Source of the DNA: Tenrec ecaudatus
Lineage: Eukaryota; Chordata; Mammalia; Afrosoricida; Tenrecidae
Direction of reading: 5' to 3'
DNA: 64,000 nt
Assembly: GCF_050624435.1 (NCBI RefSeq)
Contig: NC_134541.1
Location: 12,662,995-12,726,994 of the forward strand
Of the stretch, positions 53,681 to 63,695 are shown piece after piece. A model generated the notes under the pieces. The model was not told the DNA's origin. It searched no databases and was given only the letters and a program-made list of their open reading frames with translations. The position numbers and the translations under genes are program-made. Within the stretch, counting starts at the first letter, position 1. Each line of letters opens with the position of its first letter.

Positions 53681-55084
53681 TTGGTAAAAGCTAGGGGAAG
53701 GGTTCTAGCCCTCCTTCCCTCCTGCCCTCACCTCGGGGCCCTGGCCTGCCTTTGGCTGCCTCTGTCTGTGGACAATGGCCCTCACGGGATGGACGAGTGT
53801 CTGTCTTGGCCGCCATGCTGTGCCCTGGGTCCAGGCTGGGGCCTGGCACAGTGGGCCCTAGGAATGAAATTCTGGCTCCTCTCCAAGGTCCTCTCAGATT
53901 GAAACGCTCCGTCATTCAGACAGTCTCACCTCTCCCGACTCCCGATGACAGCAGAAGTTCCCAGGCACACCCTCTCTGGCGCTTCCCTCGGGCCACCCTG
54001 TATGCTATTCCTTTTGCTGGGAAAACTCTGCCCCGACTTCAGCTTTAGAGGAAGCCACCAGGAAGCCACCCGGAGTACCTCATGGATCGAAGTTCCGGAG
54101 GCGACAGGGGTGATGCCGGGGCCTCCACTCTGCTGACCCATGGGCTACCTCCTCAGTCCGTGTTCTTAATTCCCTCTTCTTAGGGGGATCCCAGCCACCT
54201 CGGCTCTCTACCCCTACCCCCACCCTGCCCCTGACTTCTGAGTGAACTTGGCCTGGGCCTTGATTAGCTCATCTGTCCAGTAGGCAGAACAATCTCATGG
54301 AAGGGAAGGCTTCGTCGTCCATCCAATCGGGTCATATCTGCCCCATGTTCAAATGCCCCCAAAATCCTGCATCTCTGACCCCTGTTGACCTCTCCAACCT
54401 CTTCTCCTGACCCTTCCTCCCCCTGCCTGACTCCCTTCCAACCACTTGGCCTCCTTGTTGTTCCTGGAATCTTCAAGGCCCATTCCTAGCCAGAGACACT
54501 GCACTTCTCATCCCTGAGTGGTCCCTCCCCCAGGGGACCGCCCCTGCCCACCCAGCTTCAGGTCCTGCTGGGACTTCTCAGTCCTACAACCATCTGAGAG
54601 CTCCCCGGGTTCTCGGCTGTGTCCCTTGACTCTACCACGGGCACGCAGGTGATGGTTGTGGAATGAAGGAGTGCACATCAAAGTGCTGCCCCAGCCCCAA
54701 ACCCGGAGCTCAGGGGCTGGGAACCAGGAGGCCCCACTGCCTCCAGCAGCCCTGGTCCCCTCTGAGCCACAGAGCCTGTCTGGTTCCCAGCCCTATAAAA
54801 ACCACCACCCTCACTCTTCCCCGAGGGCAGGAGGAGGAGTGCTGGCAGTCCCAAGGGTGACCCCAAATGTATCTTCAGACACCTGGTCCCTGAGACAAGC
54901 TGATCCTGACCACCTCTGTGTACCCATGCGGAGCTCAGGATCCCTAGGACCACCTTTTCCAGGTGGAGGAACTGAGCCACATACCCACGCTGTGCAGCAG
55001 GCTTCGAACCCAGCTCGACCTGACTCCACAGGGTGCGCGTGCTCTGTGTACACGTGCCAGTCCACGAAGACCAGGTGAGGGTCT
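53681..55084. other. Unique GC-rich sequence, L2-like remnants
   Basis: L2-like text at about 53935-54110 ('ctattccttttgctgggaaa', 'gaagccaccaggaagccacc'). Overlapping frames of 60-140 codons have no domain. No exon recognised. Confidence 0.45.
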
Positions 55085-55260
55085 GCCGGGTGCTCAGGCT
55101 TTACGGCTCACCCTCTCTGAACCTCAGTTTCCCCATCTGTCGTATGGGGGCTCGAATATGTCACTTCAGGGGGTTTTTTTGCAAGGCTGGAATGAGATCT
55201 TAGGTCAGTTCCTCGATGTAGTAAGCCTTCGATAGCGCTCACAATCATGTACTGCCATCC
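55085..55260 (+). mobile_element. MIR SINE
   Basis: 'gaacctcagtttccccatct', 'aggctggaatgagatcttag', 'cgatagcgctcacaat'. Confidence 0.75.
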
Positions 55261-55735
55261 TCTGGGCCTCAGTGTCCCCTTCTGTCACCACAGAAGGCAG
55301 CCCTGTGTGACCCACCCCGTCACTGGGGACAAAGGTGCAGGGATCTCAGAGGCCCTGGGGGAAAGGGACATGCTGGGGGGGAAGGCAGCAGAGCTGGAGA
55401 GCCGTAAGTGAGAGGCTAGAGTGACTCATCCAGGGGCCGGGACTGGGGGGCTGGGCCACAGCCCCCACGCGCCCCTCTGGGCCCTGCCTTACGCCCAAAA
55501 ATGCTGTGTCATGCTCTGTCATGTGGCTCTGGGTCATTAATCCCCAAGTTCTGGGAAGCTTGGGCCGAGTTCCCGGAAGGGGTCAGCCAGTTCAGTAAAC
55601 AGATTGGCTGGTTGGTCGTCACAGCTGAGCTGGGCGGGTCTGCAGCTGGGGAGGCGGGACATGGGGGCCAGCGGCCAAGGGGCACAGGGACTGCCCCAGG
55701 CCTCTGGCCGGCTGGCACCTCCCAGGGCAGCCTGG
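55261..55735. other. Unique GC-rich sequence
   Basis: Nothing recognised. The 160-codon forward frame starting 55501 continues into MIR sequence. Confidence 0.4.
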
Positions 55736-56270
55736 CCCAGGCTTGGCAGATGAGAAGGGAAACTGAGGCTCAGAGGGGATGCATTGGTCACCCAGCTCAC
55801 ATCTTGAGGCCAGGGTGCTCAGACTTGTGGGGCAGGGAGCTCCGCCTTGCCAACCCCAAATCCTCACCGAGAGAGACCCTAAAGCGGAGTGGCTGGGTGA
55901 GGGGAGGATGCAAGGCTGCCCTCTGTGATTGGTCCTGGAAGACAAAGGGCATGAGAACCTACTTCGCGCAAGCCCTGCTTTAAGCACCTCCCGGGCATTT
56001 ACTTACAGAATGTACACCCACTTTTATGCTAACAATCAGTGGCCGAAAGCTCCTGGTGAGAGCCAGGCACTGAGTTGGGGGGTGGGGAGGGTGGGCCCTG
56101 ACACCGCCACTGTCACCCCCGGACACCGCCACTGTCACCCCAGTTTAGCTGTTGAGGAAACCGAGGTCTGGAGAGGCCAGGCTTCAAGGTCACTTGGGCA
56201 GGCCCAAAGATTCAAATCCTGTCTCAGCACCTCCCAGCTCTCAACTGGATACCTTCGACCCCCTTGTCCC
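55736..56270 (-). mobile_element. Reverse MIR fragments
   Basis: 'gggaaactgaggctcagagg' with 'ttggtcacccagctcac' (55758-55800), and another MIR at about 55960-56230 ('tttagctgttgaggaaaccg'). A 21-bp unit 'gacaccgccactgtcacccc' is repeated in tandem at about 56100-56141. Confidence 0.65.
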
Positions 56271-56379
56271 TAGACTCCCCTCGGGTCGTCAGCTCCACCT
56301 GTCTGAGCCTCAGTCGTCTCCTCTGATAGTACCGCATGTGGATCACAGGGGGGACTGGAGCTAAATTGTGTACCATTAT

Positions 56380-56560
56380 AAGGCAGTGGTTAGAGTACAG
56401 GCTTTGGATTTGGATAAGTTGGTGTTCAAATTCGACCCTGCCACTCCCTGGCTATGTGAGCTGGGGCATCTGACTTCATCTCTCTGGGCCTCAGTGTCCT
56501 GCCTCTGAAAAAAAAATGGCCACTGCCATAGCACCTCCCTCACGGAGTGAGCACGCTGGC
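56380..56560 (+). mobile_element. MIR SINE, long copy
   Basis: 'agtggttagagtacaggctt', 'gtgttcaaattcgaccctgc', 'tctctgggcctcagtgtcct', then an A-run. This copy includes the tRNA-like head. Confidence 0.85.
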
Positions 56561-56904
56561 AGCCCTATAGTGTCCACCATGGCACCAGGTATTCCACCAG
56601 CACTCCACAGGTGGCATGGGCATATAGCTCACCTGCAGATGGCTCAGACGGAACAGCTTGGCCTCTGAGAGAACGGGGCAGCCAGGTGGGGGGCGGGTGG
56701 GGGGGGTTGCCGCCTTTCCCCACTCACAAGCAGTGTGTATGGCCCTGAAGGACTCTTGAAGGCTCGGGTTTGGGGCCAACAATGAGAAATCGCCACACAT
56801 CCTCCCTGCCCAGCTGTGGACGCCACCTCCCTCCCTGACGAATAGCCTCTTCTCTCTCCCCGGTCCTTCCCACCCACCGGCCTGGCTGTGCCCAGACAGG
56901 GTTC
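56561..56904. other. Unique sequence
   Basis: Nothing recognised. Confidence 0.4.
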
Positions 56905-57195
56905 ACCTTTGCCCTCTGGCCTGTGCAATGCCCTCTGCCTGGAGCCCCATCACTGGGCCCAAATCTCACCCCCCCCACACACACATCCCATCTTCACCCT
57001 CAGGTGCCACCACCTACCGTGTGCTCACTGGCCGTTCCCCACAGCCTCCCACCCTCACATTCCAAACCCCACCTCCTCCGGAGAGCCTGCCCTGATCTCC
57101 CCCACTGAAATCAAACTCTCCCCAGAAGACATACTATCTGAACCTCGCCTTCCCTTCCTATCATTCATCAGCACCCAGCCCCTCAAACTCTGGCT
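56905..57195 (+). mobile_element. L2 LINE region
   Basis: 'caatgccctctgcctggagc', 'ttcaccctcaggtgccacca', 'ggagagcctgccctgatctc'. Confidence 0.65.
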
Positions 57196-57204
57196 GTGGT
57201 GAGT

Positions 57205-57405
57205 TGGAGCCCTGGTGGCACCGTGGCTATGAGTTGGGCTGCCTAGAAAGAGGTTGGCAGTTCGAAACCACCAGCGGCTCCTCAGGAGAGGACGGGGTTT
57301 TCTGCTCCCATAAAGACTAAGCTGGCAGGTCTGTTCTACCCTGTCTTATAGCATCACTGTGAGTGGGTATGGACTCGACGGCAGGGTGAGACTTGGAAAG
57401 TGTGT
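57205..57405 (+). mobile_element. AfroSINE
   Basis: 'gagccctggtggcaccgtgg', 'ggttggcagttcgaaaccac', 'tcccataaagactaagctgg', 'gtatggactcgacggcaggg'. Good match over full length. Confidence 0.92.
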
Positions 57406-57474
57406 ACAAGGGAGATCTTAAAGAAGGCAGAAAAAGAATGAAAAGGGTCCATTGCCCCTAAAACAGGGAAAGGA

Positions 57475-57730
57475 ACCGCACAGCCAAAATTAGCACAAGT
57501 CTTTAATTAATCTACTCGTGCACCACGATTCAATATCCGATGTGTAATGTACTTTTTATGAGAATGCCGGTGTCGTTTGAAACCAATCTCAGGGAGAATG
57601 TGCCTGTTGGGCACTCCGCCCCTGGCGTGCCTGCCCGGGGACTGCCAGGAACCCAGAGTTAGTGATAGAATAAATGAGCCTCTTGGTGCCAAATCATTTC
57701 GGAAGTGAAATTACCGATATTCAAGACCGG
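57475..57730. promoter_or_regulatory. Candidate conserved non-coding element (AT-richer island)
   Basis: Non-repetitive AT-richer DNA inside GC-rich surroundings, with 'gtctttaattaatctactcg', 'tgatagaataaatgagcctc' and 'gaaattaccgatattcaaga'. No repeat family, no long frame. This composition is common in conserved developmental enhancers, but conservation is untested. Confidence 0.35.
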
Positions 57731-58016
57731 CTGCGATTTTCCCAGCCCTGCTTTTGATGGGGTTGACCTTCTCCTTCCAGTGTGTTACCCATCAGCCCCT
57801 CTGTCGTGACATCTCCACCAGACCCTGCTCCTCTAATCTTCATCCACCTCCGCACTCTGGCTCCTACTCCCCAGCCCGGGAGTCCCCTCCCTTCCGTTGG
57901 ATCTGCATCTAAGCCCTCTTCAAACTCAGGGCAAGCCGCCCCTCACCCCTATGTGACTCTGCCCAGCTCCAGATCCAGAGCCTCCATGCCTCTCTGCAAC
58001 AGCCCTGGGGACCTAG
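57731..58016. other. CT-rich unique sequence, possible L2
   Basis: 'gtgactctgcccagctccag' and similar text may be L2. No gene signal. Confidence 0.4.
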
Positions 58017-58200
58017 TGGAGTGCACTGTGGGAGGTTAATCACGAGGTCAGTGGTTCAAACCAACCAGAGGCTCCATGGGCGAGAGATGAGGCCATCTGC
58101 TACCGTAAAGATGTGCAGTCTCAGACACCCCCGGGGGCAGTTCTACGTTGCCCCTATCAGGTTGCTAGGAATTGGAACCAACTCAATGGCAGTGTTTGGC
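58017..58200 (+). mobile_element. AfroSINE, first of a tandem pair
   Basis: 'ggtcagtggttcaaaccaac', 'gtaaagatgtgcagtctcag', 'gaattggaaccaactcaatg'. Confidence 0.85.
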
Positions 58201-58411
58201 ATCAGCTGGTGGCACCGTGGGTTCCGTGGTGGAGTGTGCACCAAAGGGCAGCAGTCTGAACCCACCAAAGCTGCGTGGGAGAAAGAGGAAGGTCGCTGCG
58301 GCCCCCAAAGATTCACAGTCTCGGAAGCACACAAGAGCAGTTCTACTCTTGTCTGTCGGGTTGCTATGAGTCTGATCCAACTCGGTAGCAGCAGGTTTGG
58401 TTTGGGGGCTT
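58201..58411 (+). mobile_element. AfroSINE, second of a tandem pair
   Basis: 'agctggtggcaccgtgggtt', 'gggagaaagaggaaggtcgc', 'gttgctatgagtctgatcca', 'ggtttggtttggggg'. It directly follows the previous copy in the same orientation. Confidence 0.87.
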
Positions 58412-58729
58412 GCTGCCTGGTTCGCCACGCCCAGCCTGTCCCTTGCAAAATGCAAAGGTTGCAAACTCAAGGCTCCCGCGGGCCTACATCTGTCCAGCCA
58501 TTTGAAAGCCATTGGTTCATCTAACGATCCAGACCCACACCTTGTAGTGAAAATCCAGATGTCCTGGAGAGAAATAGCCACACTCGGCAGCAGCCTCACC
58601 GCATAAGCAGGCTGCTCGCCTGGCCCTGAAGCACATGAGCTTGAGATGCTCGTGCTGGGAGGCCCCTGTCTATTTCAGGATGCCCTCTATGGGGTCAAAG
58701 CAAAGGGTCCCCTGCCCATGTTTCCCCAC
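58412..58729. other. Unique sequence
   Basis: Nothing recognised. Confidence 0.4.
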
Positions 58730-59214
58730 TGTGGTAGTTACATAATCTGTTGTCAAGTTGAGATTTAAAAGTGAAGGGGTGGAGTTTAGCCTGTCAATCA
58801 GGTCACAGCTTGATGACCTCATTTGGAGGCGCTAAGGAGATAAATAGCTCTCTGGAGGCCAGATGCATGTTCACTCCCTGTGAGACATTTCTGTTGACAA
58901 GACACATGGAGCTACACTAGCGCTCTGGAGCCAGAGGAGCCACCTGGAGACCCCTGCCAGTGCTGAGATGCCAACACTGCCACTGGGTCCACAAGACCTT
59001 CCACCCACTGGCCTGTGATCTGCCTGCATTCGACGTCATTGCATGTGTTTCATGAGTCTGAAGAGGACTTTATAGATTTGGATTAGCCATATGGACTTGA
59101 TCTGGACTGAGCTGGAATGTTTTCTCAATATTCAACGGCTCTTGTATATAAAGCTCTTTCATATACACATGTGAGTGTCTATGAATGTGTTTCTACAGTC
59201 AACCCAGACCAACA
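58730..59214 (+). mobile_element. Solo LTR (ERVL/MaLR-like)
   Basis: Begins TGTGGTAGTTACATAATC and ends near 'cccagaccaaca', about 485 bp. 'gtcacagcttgatgacctca', 'gacaagacacatggagctac' and 'gaggactttatagatttgga' are the complement of the reverse LTR at 22143-22649. Flanks 'ccccac' and 'cgcccac' could be the target duplication. Confidence 0.75.
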
Positions 59215-59788
59215 CGCCCACCCTAACCCCAGAAGAGGTCCCTGGCCCCACACCAAGGGACACCCTCCAAGACACTTACATCTTCACAGCTTGAAAGATT
59301 CAGCATCACCTAAGACCAGGTTCTGGATCTCACCTACCAAGTGGGCATCCAGGGGGTGGGGATGGGGGCGGGGGGGATGAGCTTAACTTGGCTCCCCCAA
59401 GCCCTCTTAGTCAAAAGCTCCTTCATCCACCCAGAATCTCAGGCCCAAACTCTGGCGTCCTCCTCAACTCCTCTCGCCCCACCACCCCTCCATCATGATC
59501 AATCCAACAAGACCCATCAACTTGGCCTTTGAAATAGACCAGGATCCCACCATTTCACCCCATCCCCAGAGCTACCACCACCCTCTTCCATCACGGCAGT
59601 CACCTACCTGCTCCCACCCTCTCGTCCTAGACCCTCCTCCCCAGGGAACCCTAACAGGGCAGAGGTCCCGCAGCAGGGGTGACTCTATCAGGAGATGCCC
59701 GCAAGTCCTGGAGACAACCTGGGTGGTCTCAGCTTGAGGTAGGGGGTTGAGGGATGCTCTTCCTGGTCTCTAAACACAGAACACCACA
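59215..59788. other. Unique CT-rich sequence
   Basis: Nothing recognised. Confidence 0.4.
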
Positions 59789-59792
59789 GAGA

Positions 59793-59877
<85 letters not shown>
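59789..59877 (+). repeat. (GA)n microsatellite
   Basis: About 44 GA units with one GACA interruption near 59802. An uninterrupted purine tract on this strand. Confidence 0.98.
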
Positions 59878-59880
<3 letters not shown>

Positions 59881-59904
59881 TTGTTGCCATTTGTCTTAGC
59901 TGTC

Positions 59905-60081
59905 AATGAGCCAGCCCCTGTGACAGTGTGGGATTGCCCCATAGGGCTTTTCAGCTTCTTTCTTATTGAAGCAGATCACCAGGACCCCGTCCTCCCCGCC
60001 CTCTGGAACAGCTGGTGTGTTTGAACCGCCAACCTTTTGGTCGGCAGCTGATCACATACCGCTTACCCCACCCAGGCTCCT
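59905..60081 (-). mobile_element. AfroSINE
   Basis: 'gattgccccatagggctttt', 'gtgtttgaaccgccaacctt', 'ttggtcggcagctgatc', 'ttaccccacccaggctcc'. Confidence 0.8.
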
Positions 60082-60289
60082 TTCACAGGCAGATCTGGTC
60101 CCAAACATCGGCAATGCTGACGCTGAGACCCTAAGTCTCAGGAGCAATTCCCTCCTGTCCTCCAGAGGTCCCCCAGCTCCTCCCTTACCACAATGAAACC
60201 CAAGGACCTCCTGCTGCAGGCCTCTGTGCCAAGATGGGCCTGGGGCCTCTCTGACCTCAGTTTCCCGCTGGCCTCCTGGCTCACTGGCT
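60082..60289. other. Unique spacer
   Basis: Nothing recognised. Confidence 0.4.
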
Positions 60290-60770
60290 CCAGTCACATA
60301 GCTCTCCTTATCTTGTTCCTCTACTGCCCCTAACCCCCACCCCCACCCCCGGAGAGCTGGGTCAGAACCTCTTCAACCTGGATGGGGGCCCCTCCAAACT
60401 CAGCTCCCCGACTCTCCCCCTTGTTCACTGGCTCCAGTCACATGGTTCCCTTTATCTTGCTCCAACAATGCAATCCTGTGCCTACCCCAGGGCCTTTGCA
60501 TCTGCTAGTCCGCAGACCGAAACATTCTCCCCTGGGACATTTTCATGGTCTCCTCCCTTGCTCTCTCAGGCCTCATGACCCTTTCTTTGACTGCTTGTAA
60601 ACAGGGCAGCCCCCTCCCTGCCTGGCACACCCCCTGGTCATCGACTTGTTTACAAGGTTTCTGACTGCCTCTCCCGAGGCTGAGTTCTTCTCTTTGTTCA
60701 CCCTCATCTCTCAGGTGCAGGGCACATAGTACGTGCACGGTAAATATTTACCGGGCCTCCTGCACATGTG
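60290..60770 (+). mobile_element. L2 LINE 3' region
   Basis: 'ccccagggcctttgcatctg', 'ccttgctctctcaggcctca', 'ggtgcagggcacatagtacg', 'cacggtaaatatttaccggg'. A 20-bp phrase 'ctggctccagtcacat' occurs twice (60285 and 60430), suggesting a small internal duplication. Confidence 0.7.
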
Positions 60771-61280
60771 GATGTTAGCACAACTGGGGTTCCGTGATCA
60801 AGAGCTGGAGGATCCTTAGTTTGGGGTTCAGTTCTATGAACCCCTAAGAGAACAATGGTTTCATTTTCAGAATTCCCCCGTCTTAAATATCCACCGAATT
60901 TCTGTTCTAGGCTCCAAGCATCGCTCAAGGGGCTTAGCCCAGGCCCGACTTGGAGAGAGAATGAATGAGAAGACGAAAGAAGGGCCAGGGAGCCAGGGGG
61001 ACCGGACAGTGACACAGCCCAGTTTGGGAGTAGTCCCTGAGTCGCCTAGTGCCAGAAACCAGTCCCTTGCCCACTGGGGCACTGTAGGGGGTAGAAGGGG
61101 AGACATGCTTTGTGGAGACCCCAGTGTCCCCACAGTATGGGAGACATGCCTCCGTGTCAAGGAGAGGGGGTTCCTGGAGGCCTCCAGAGTGGCTTAGAAA
61201 ATCAGAGTGTACCTTTCTGTCTGGGCAGGCTGCGGAATGAAAGCCCACAGAGAACTAGAATCAGGATCAGGATACAGAGT
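60771..61280. other. Unique sequence
   Basis: Nothing recognised. Confidence 0.4.
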
Positions 61281-61450
61281 CGGCTTAGCCCTGGTGGCTC
61301 TGTGGGCACAGCTGGGCTGCTACCCGCAAGGTCAATGGTTCAAACCCACCAGGCGTTCCTTGGGAGGAAGATGTCTATCTGCTCCTGTAAAAAGTTAACA
61401 GCCTCAGAAGCCCAGAGGGAGAGTAGGATCTCTGTGAATCAGAATAGCGA
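61281..61450 (+). mobile_element. AfroSINE
   Basis: 'cttagccctggtggctctgt', 'caaggtcaatggttcaaacc', 'ctcctgtaaaaagttaacag', 'gatctctgtgaatcagaata'. Confidence 0.85.
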
Positions 61451-61650
61451 TAGCTAACTGGGAACCAGTCTTAGGAGGTAAAAAGAAAACATGAAAAATA
61501 AGGCTATTTTCTCTTCCACCTGACACAGTCATCGCAGAGTCACGGTTCTGCGCATGCGTTCTTAGAACGAACAGAGGGACCGGGAGTTGACCTAGGTGAA
61601 CATATTCAAACAACTCCCAGAGGGGCACACGGGATGTCCTTTGCCATGCA
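61451..61650. other. Unique spacer
   Basis: Nothing recognised. Confidence 0.4.
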
Positions 61651-61852
61651 TTTCTGGGCCCCGGTGGCATAGTGGTCATGCGGTGGGCTGGGGGAGCTGC
61701 AAAGCCTACAATTCAAGACCACCTGCCGCTGTGCGGGAGAAAGAGGGAGCTTTCTGCTCCCATCAAGAGTTCAGGCTCAGAAAGCCACAGGGGCAGTTCC
61801 GCCCTGCCCTGCAGGGTCGCTGTGAGTCAGCACTGATTCCATAGGGGTGAGT
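61651..61852 (+). mobile_element. AfroSINE
   Basis: 'gggccccggtggcatagtgg', 'gcgggagaaagagggagctt', 'cagggtcgctgtgagtcagc', 'actgattccataggggtgag'. Confidence 0.9.
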
Positions 61853-61890
61853 TAGTTAGTTCGTTAGTTAGTTGGTTAGTTAGTTAGTTT
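61848..61890 (+). repeat. (GTTA)n run at the SINE 3' end
   Basis: 'gttagttagttcgttagtta'-type repeat forming the tail of the AfroSINE, followed by T-rich DNA. Confidence 0.85.
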
Positions 61891-63229
61891 TTGTGGGGGA
61901 TTTTTCTTTTTAGTCTTTTTCCATGCATTTGACCTCCCCGGCATAATCATGGACAGGGTCGTTTCTGCAAAATTACCCACCCTGCATGGTGGCCACTGTG
62001 GGTTCTGGTCTCGGCCCCCTTGCTCCCTCTGGAAATCTACAGATGTCTGTCACCCCACCACCAGAATGGACCCCCCAGGAACTCTGCATGGAGGACTGCA
62101 GTCACAGGAGCACCACTGAGCTTCAGCCTGAGCCCGTCCTTCCTCCTGCCTGGGGTACTGCCTGCCCCTTCCCAAATCAGCCCCCCAACCTCAGGTGGTT
62201 CCCCTGCAGGAGAGGCCAGCTCAGCACTGGAAGTTTTTCACCGTTTAAAGGCTCGCTGATCCTCATTTTAGAAAAGAAATAAGAGTCTAGGCAAAAATAT
62301 TTGTCGTGTTTTTGAACAACAATTAAGGGGCTAATTTTCCCAATATGAAAAGGGTCTCAAAAAAATATATAAAAATACCCCATGGAAGAAATAAGAAGAA
62401 AACCAGCATAAAAACAAAAAAAATTGATTCTGGGAACTAAAAAGGAGGAGGGGGTGCCAGTGTCCACCCTCAGCTCAGAGACTAGAGGCAATGCTGGGCC
62501 CTGGGGGCCCTGGGCACACCCAGAGGATTGTGGGAAACAGGAGACACACAGATATTAGGAAGTAGGAGAGTCAGGGCCAGGCAGAATGACCAAGTGGGCA
62601 AAGTATGGAGCAGACTGAGAGTGGAGGAGTTGGACACTGAACTCAGCTCTGTGGGTCGGGCCACCTCTTCTAGAACCTTCTCAGCGAGAGGTGGAGCTTC
62701 ATGAAGCCACACACGGCCACCGAAAGGGGTTTTGTTTGTTGTTCTTTTTTTGTGTTGTTTTTTTAAAAAATTTTGACTCATTGGCCAACATTTAAAAGTC
62801 AGGATTTTTCTCACACCGCCTGGCCTTTCTGGCTTCTCCTAAGGAATCAGATGGTCAGTCTGGGCTGAGTGCCTGCTGAGAGAGGCAGCGGTCCCCAAAG
62901 AGGGCCTGAGCCCCACCCAGCCCACCTCACTCATCATGGTGCCTCCTGACCTTGACCCCCTCACCCTAAAGCTTGCCAAGAAGGGGATTGGGAAAAAGTG
63001 TCAAGGATTCACCCAAGGTCACACAGCGAGCAAGCCAGCTCAGACCAAGGCCGCAAAGCTCAGCGGGGACACCCAGTCCTTCTGGGGACACTCCGGACAT
63101 GCCCTCAGGCACTCCCCACCCCCACCCCCGCCTCACCCCTCCAGGATCCACTGCCTCTGACCCTGAGCCCCTCAGGAGCAGGAGGCTGGCCTGCGGGTCC
63201 CAGGCAGCAGGCCGGGGAGGGCCCGTCCT
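61891..63229. other. Mostly unique sequence
   Basis: An AT-rich patch at 62260-62440 ('aaaaatatttgtcgtgtttt', 'gaacaacaattaaggggcta') without a recognised family, and a reverse MIR core near 63000-63050 ('caaggtcacacagcgagcaa'). No coding signal. Confidence 0.45.
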
Positions 63230-63375
63230 GTTTAGGTTTTTGTGGTCTCGTGAGTAACCGAGTGGAAAAACACAAGCTTGAAAAGATAACAATTACAACG
63301 AAATTAAATCAAATCAGGCCCGTGACTCATTTATGGAGCCGTAAAAACGGAAAACAAAAACAAGCCGGTTCTGGA
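63230..63375. promoter_or_regulatory. Candidate conserved non-coding element
   Basis: 'gataacaattacaacgaaat', 'taaatcaaatcaggcccgtg' and 'actcatttatggagccgtaa' form a non-repetitive AT-rich patch in GC-rich DNA, with ATTA- and TGACTCA-type motifs ('gtgactcattt', AP-1-like). Inference only. Confidence 0.35.
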
Positions 63376-63595
63376 GAAGCGCAGCCAGGATGGGGAGAGG
63401 AGCCCGAGAAGGAAAAAATGAAGCAGAGACAACCACCACTGGGACCAGATTATCCCCAACGCAGAGGCAGTCATGCCGGTCCCTGGAGTATTGAGAGCCC
63501 AGGGGCTCAAGATTTGGGGAAACCGGGGTCATGGGGCAGGCATTGACGACCCCAGAAGCTGGTGTGCCATGGCCAGCACCATCGGGTGAGAAGCC
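63376..63595. other. Unique sequence
   Basis: Nothing recognised. Confidence 0.4.
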
Positions 63596-63695
63596 CCTGC
63601 ATGCCATGCTACAGATCAGGAGACTGAGGCTCAGAGGGACCAGGTGACAGGCCTCAGATCACACTGCTAGGAATAGGGAGCGTAGGACTCAGTCT
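63596..63695 (-). mobile_element. MIR SINE fragment
   Basis: 'gatcaggagactgaggctca', 'ggcctcagatcacactgcta', 'gcgtaggactcagtctgtg'. Confidence 0.75.

Noticed and set aside
62998..63546. 182-codon forward frame
   Set aside because: Low-complexity composition, crosses a MIR core and an AT-rich candidate element; no domain.
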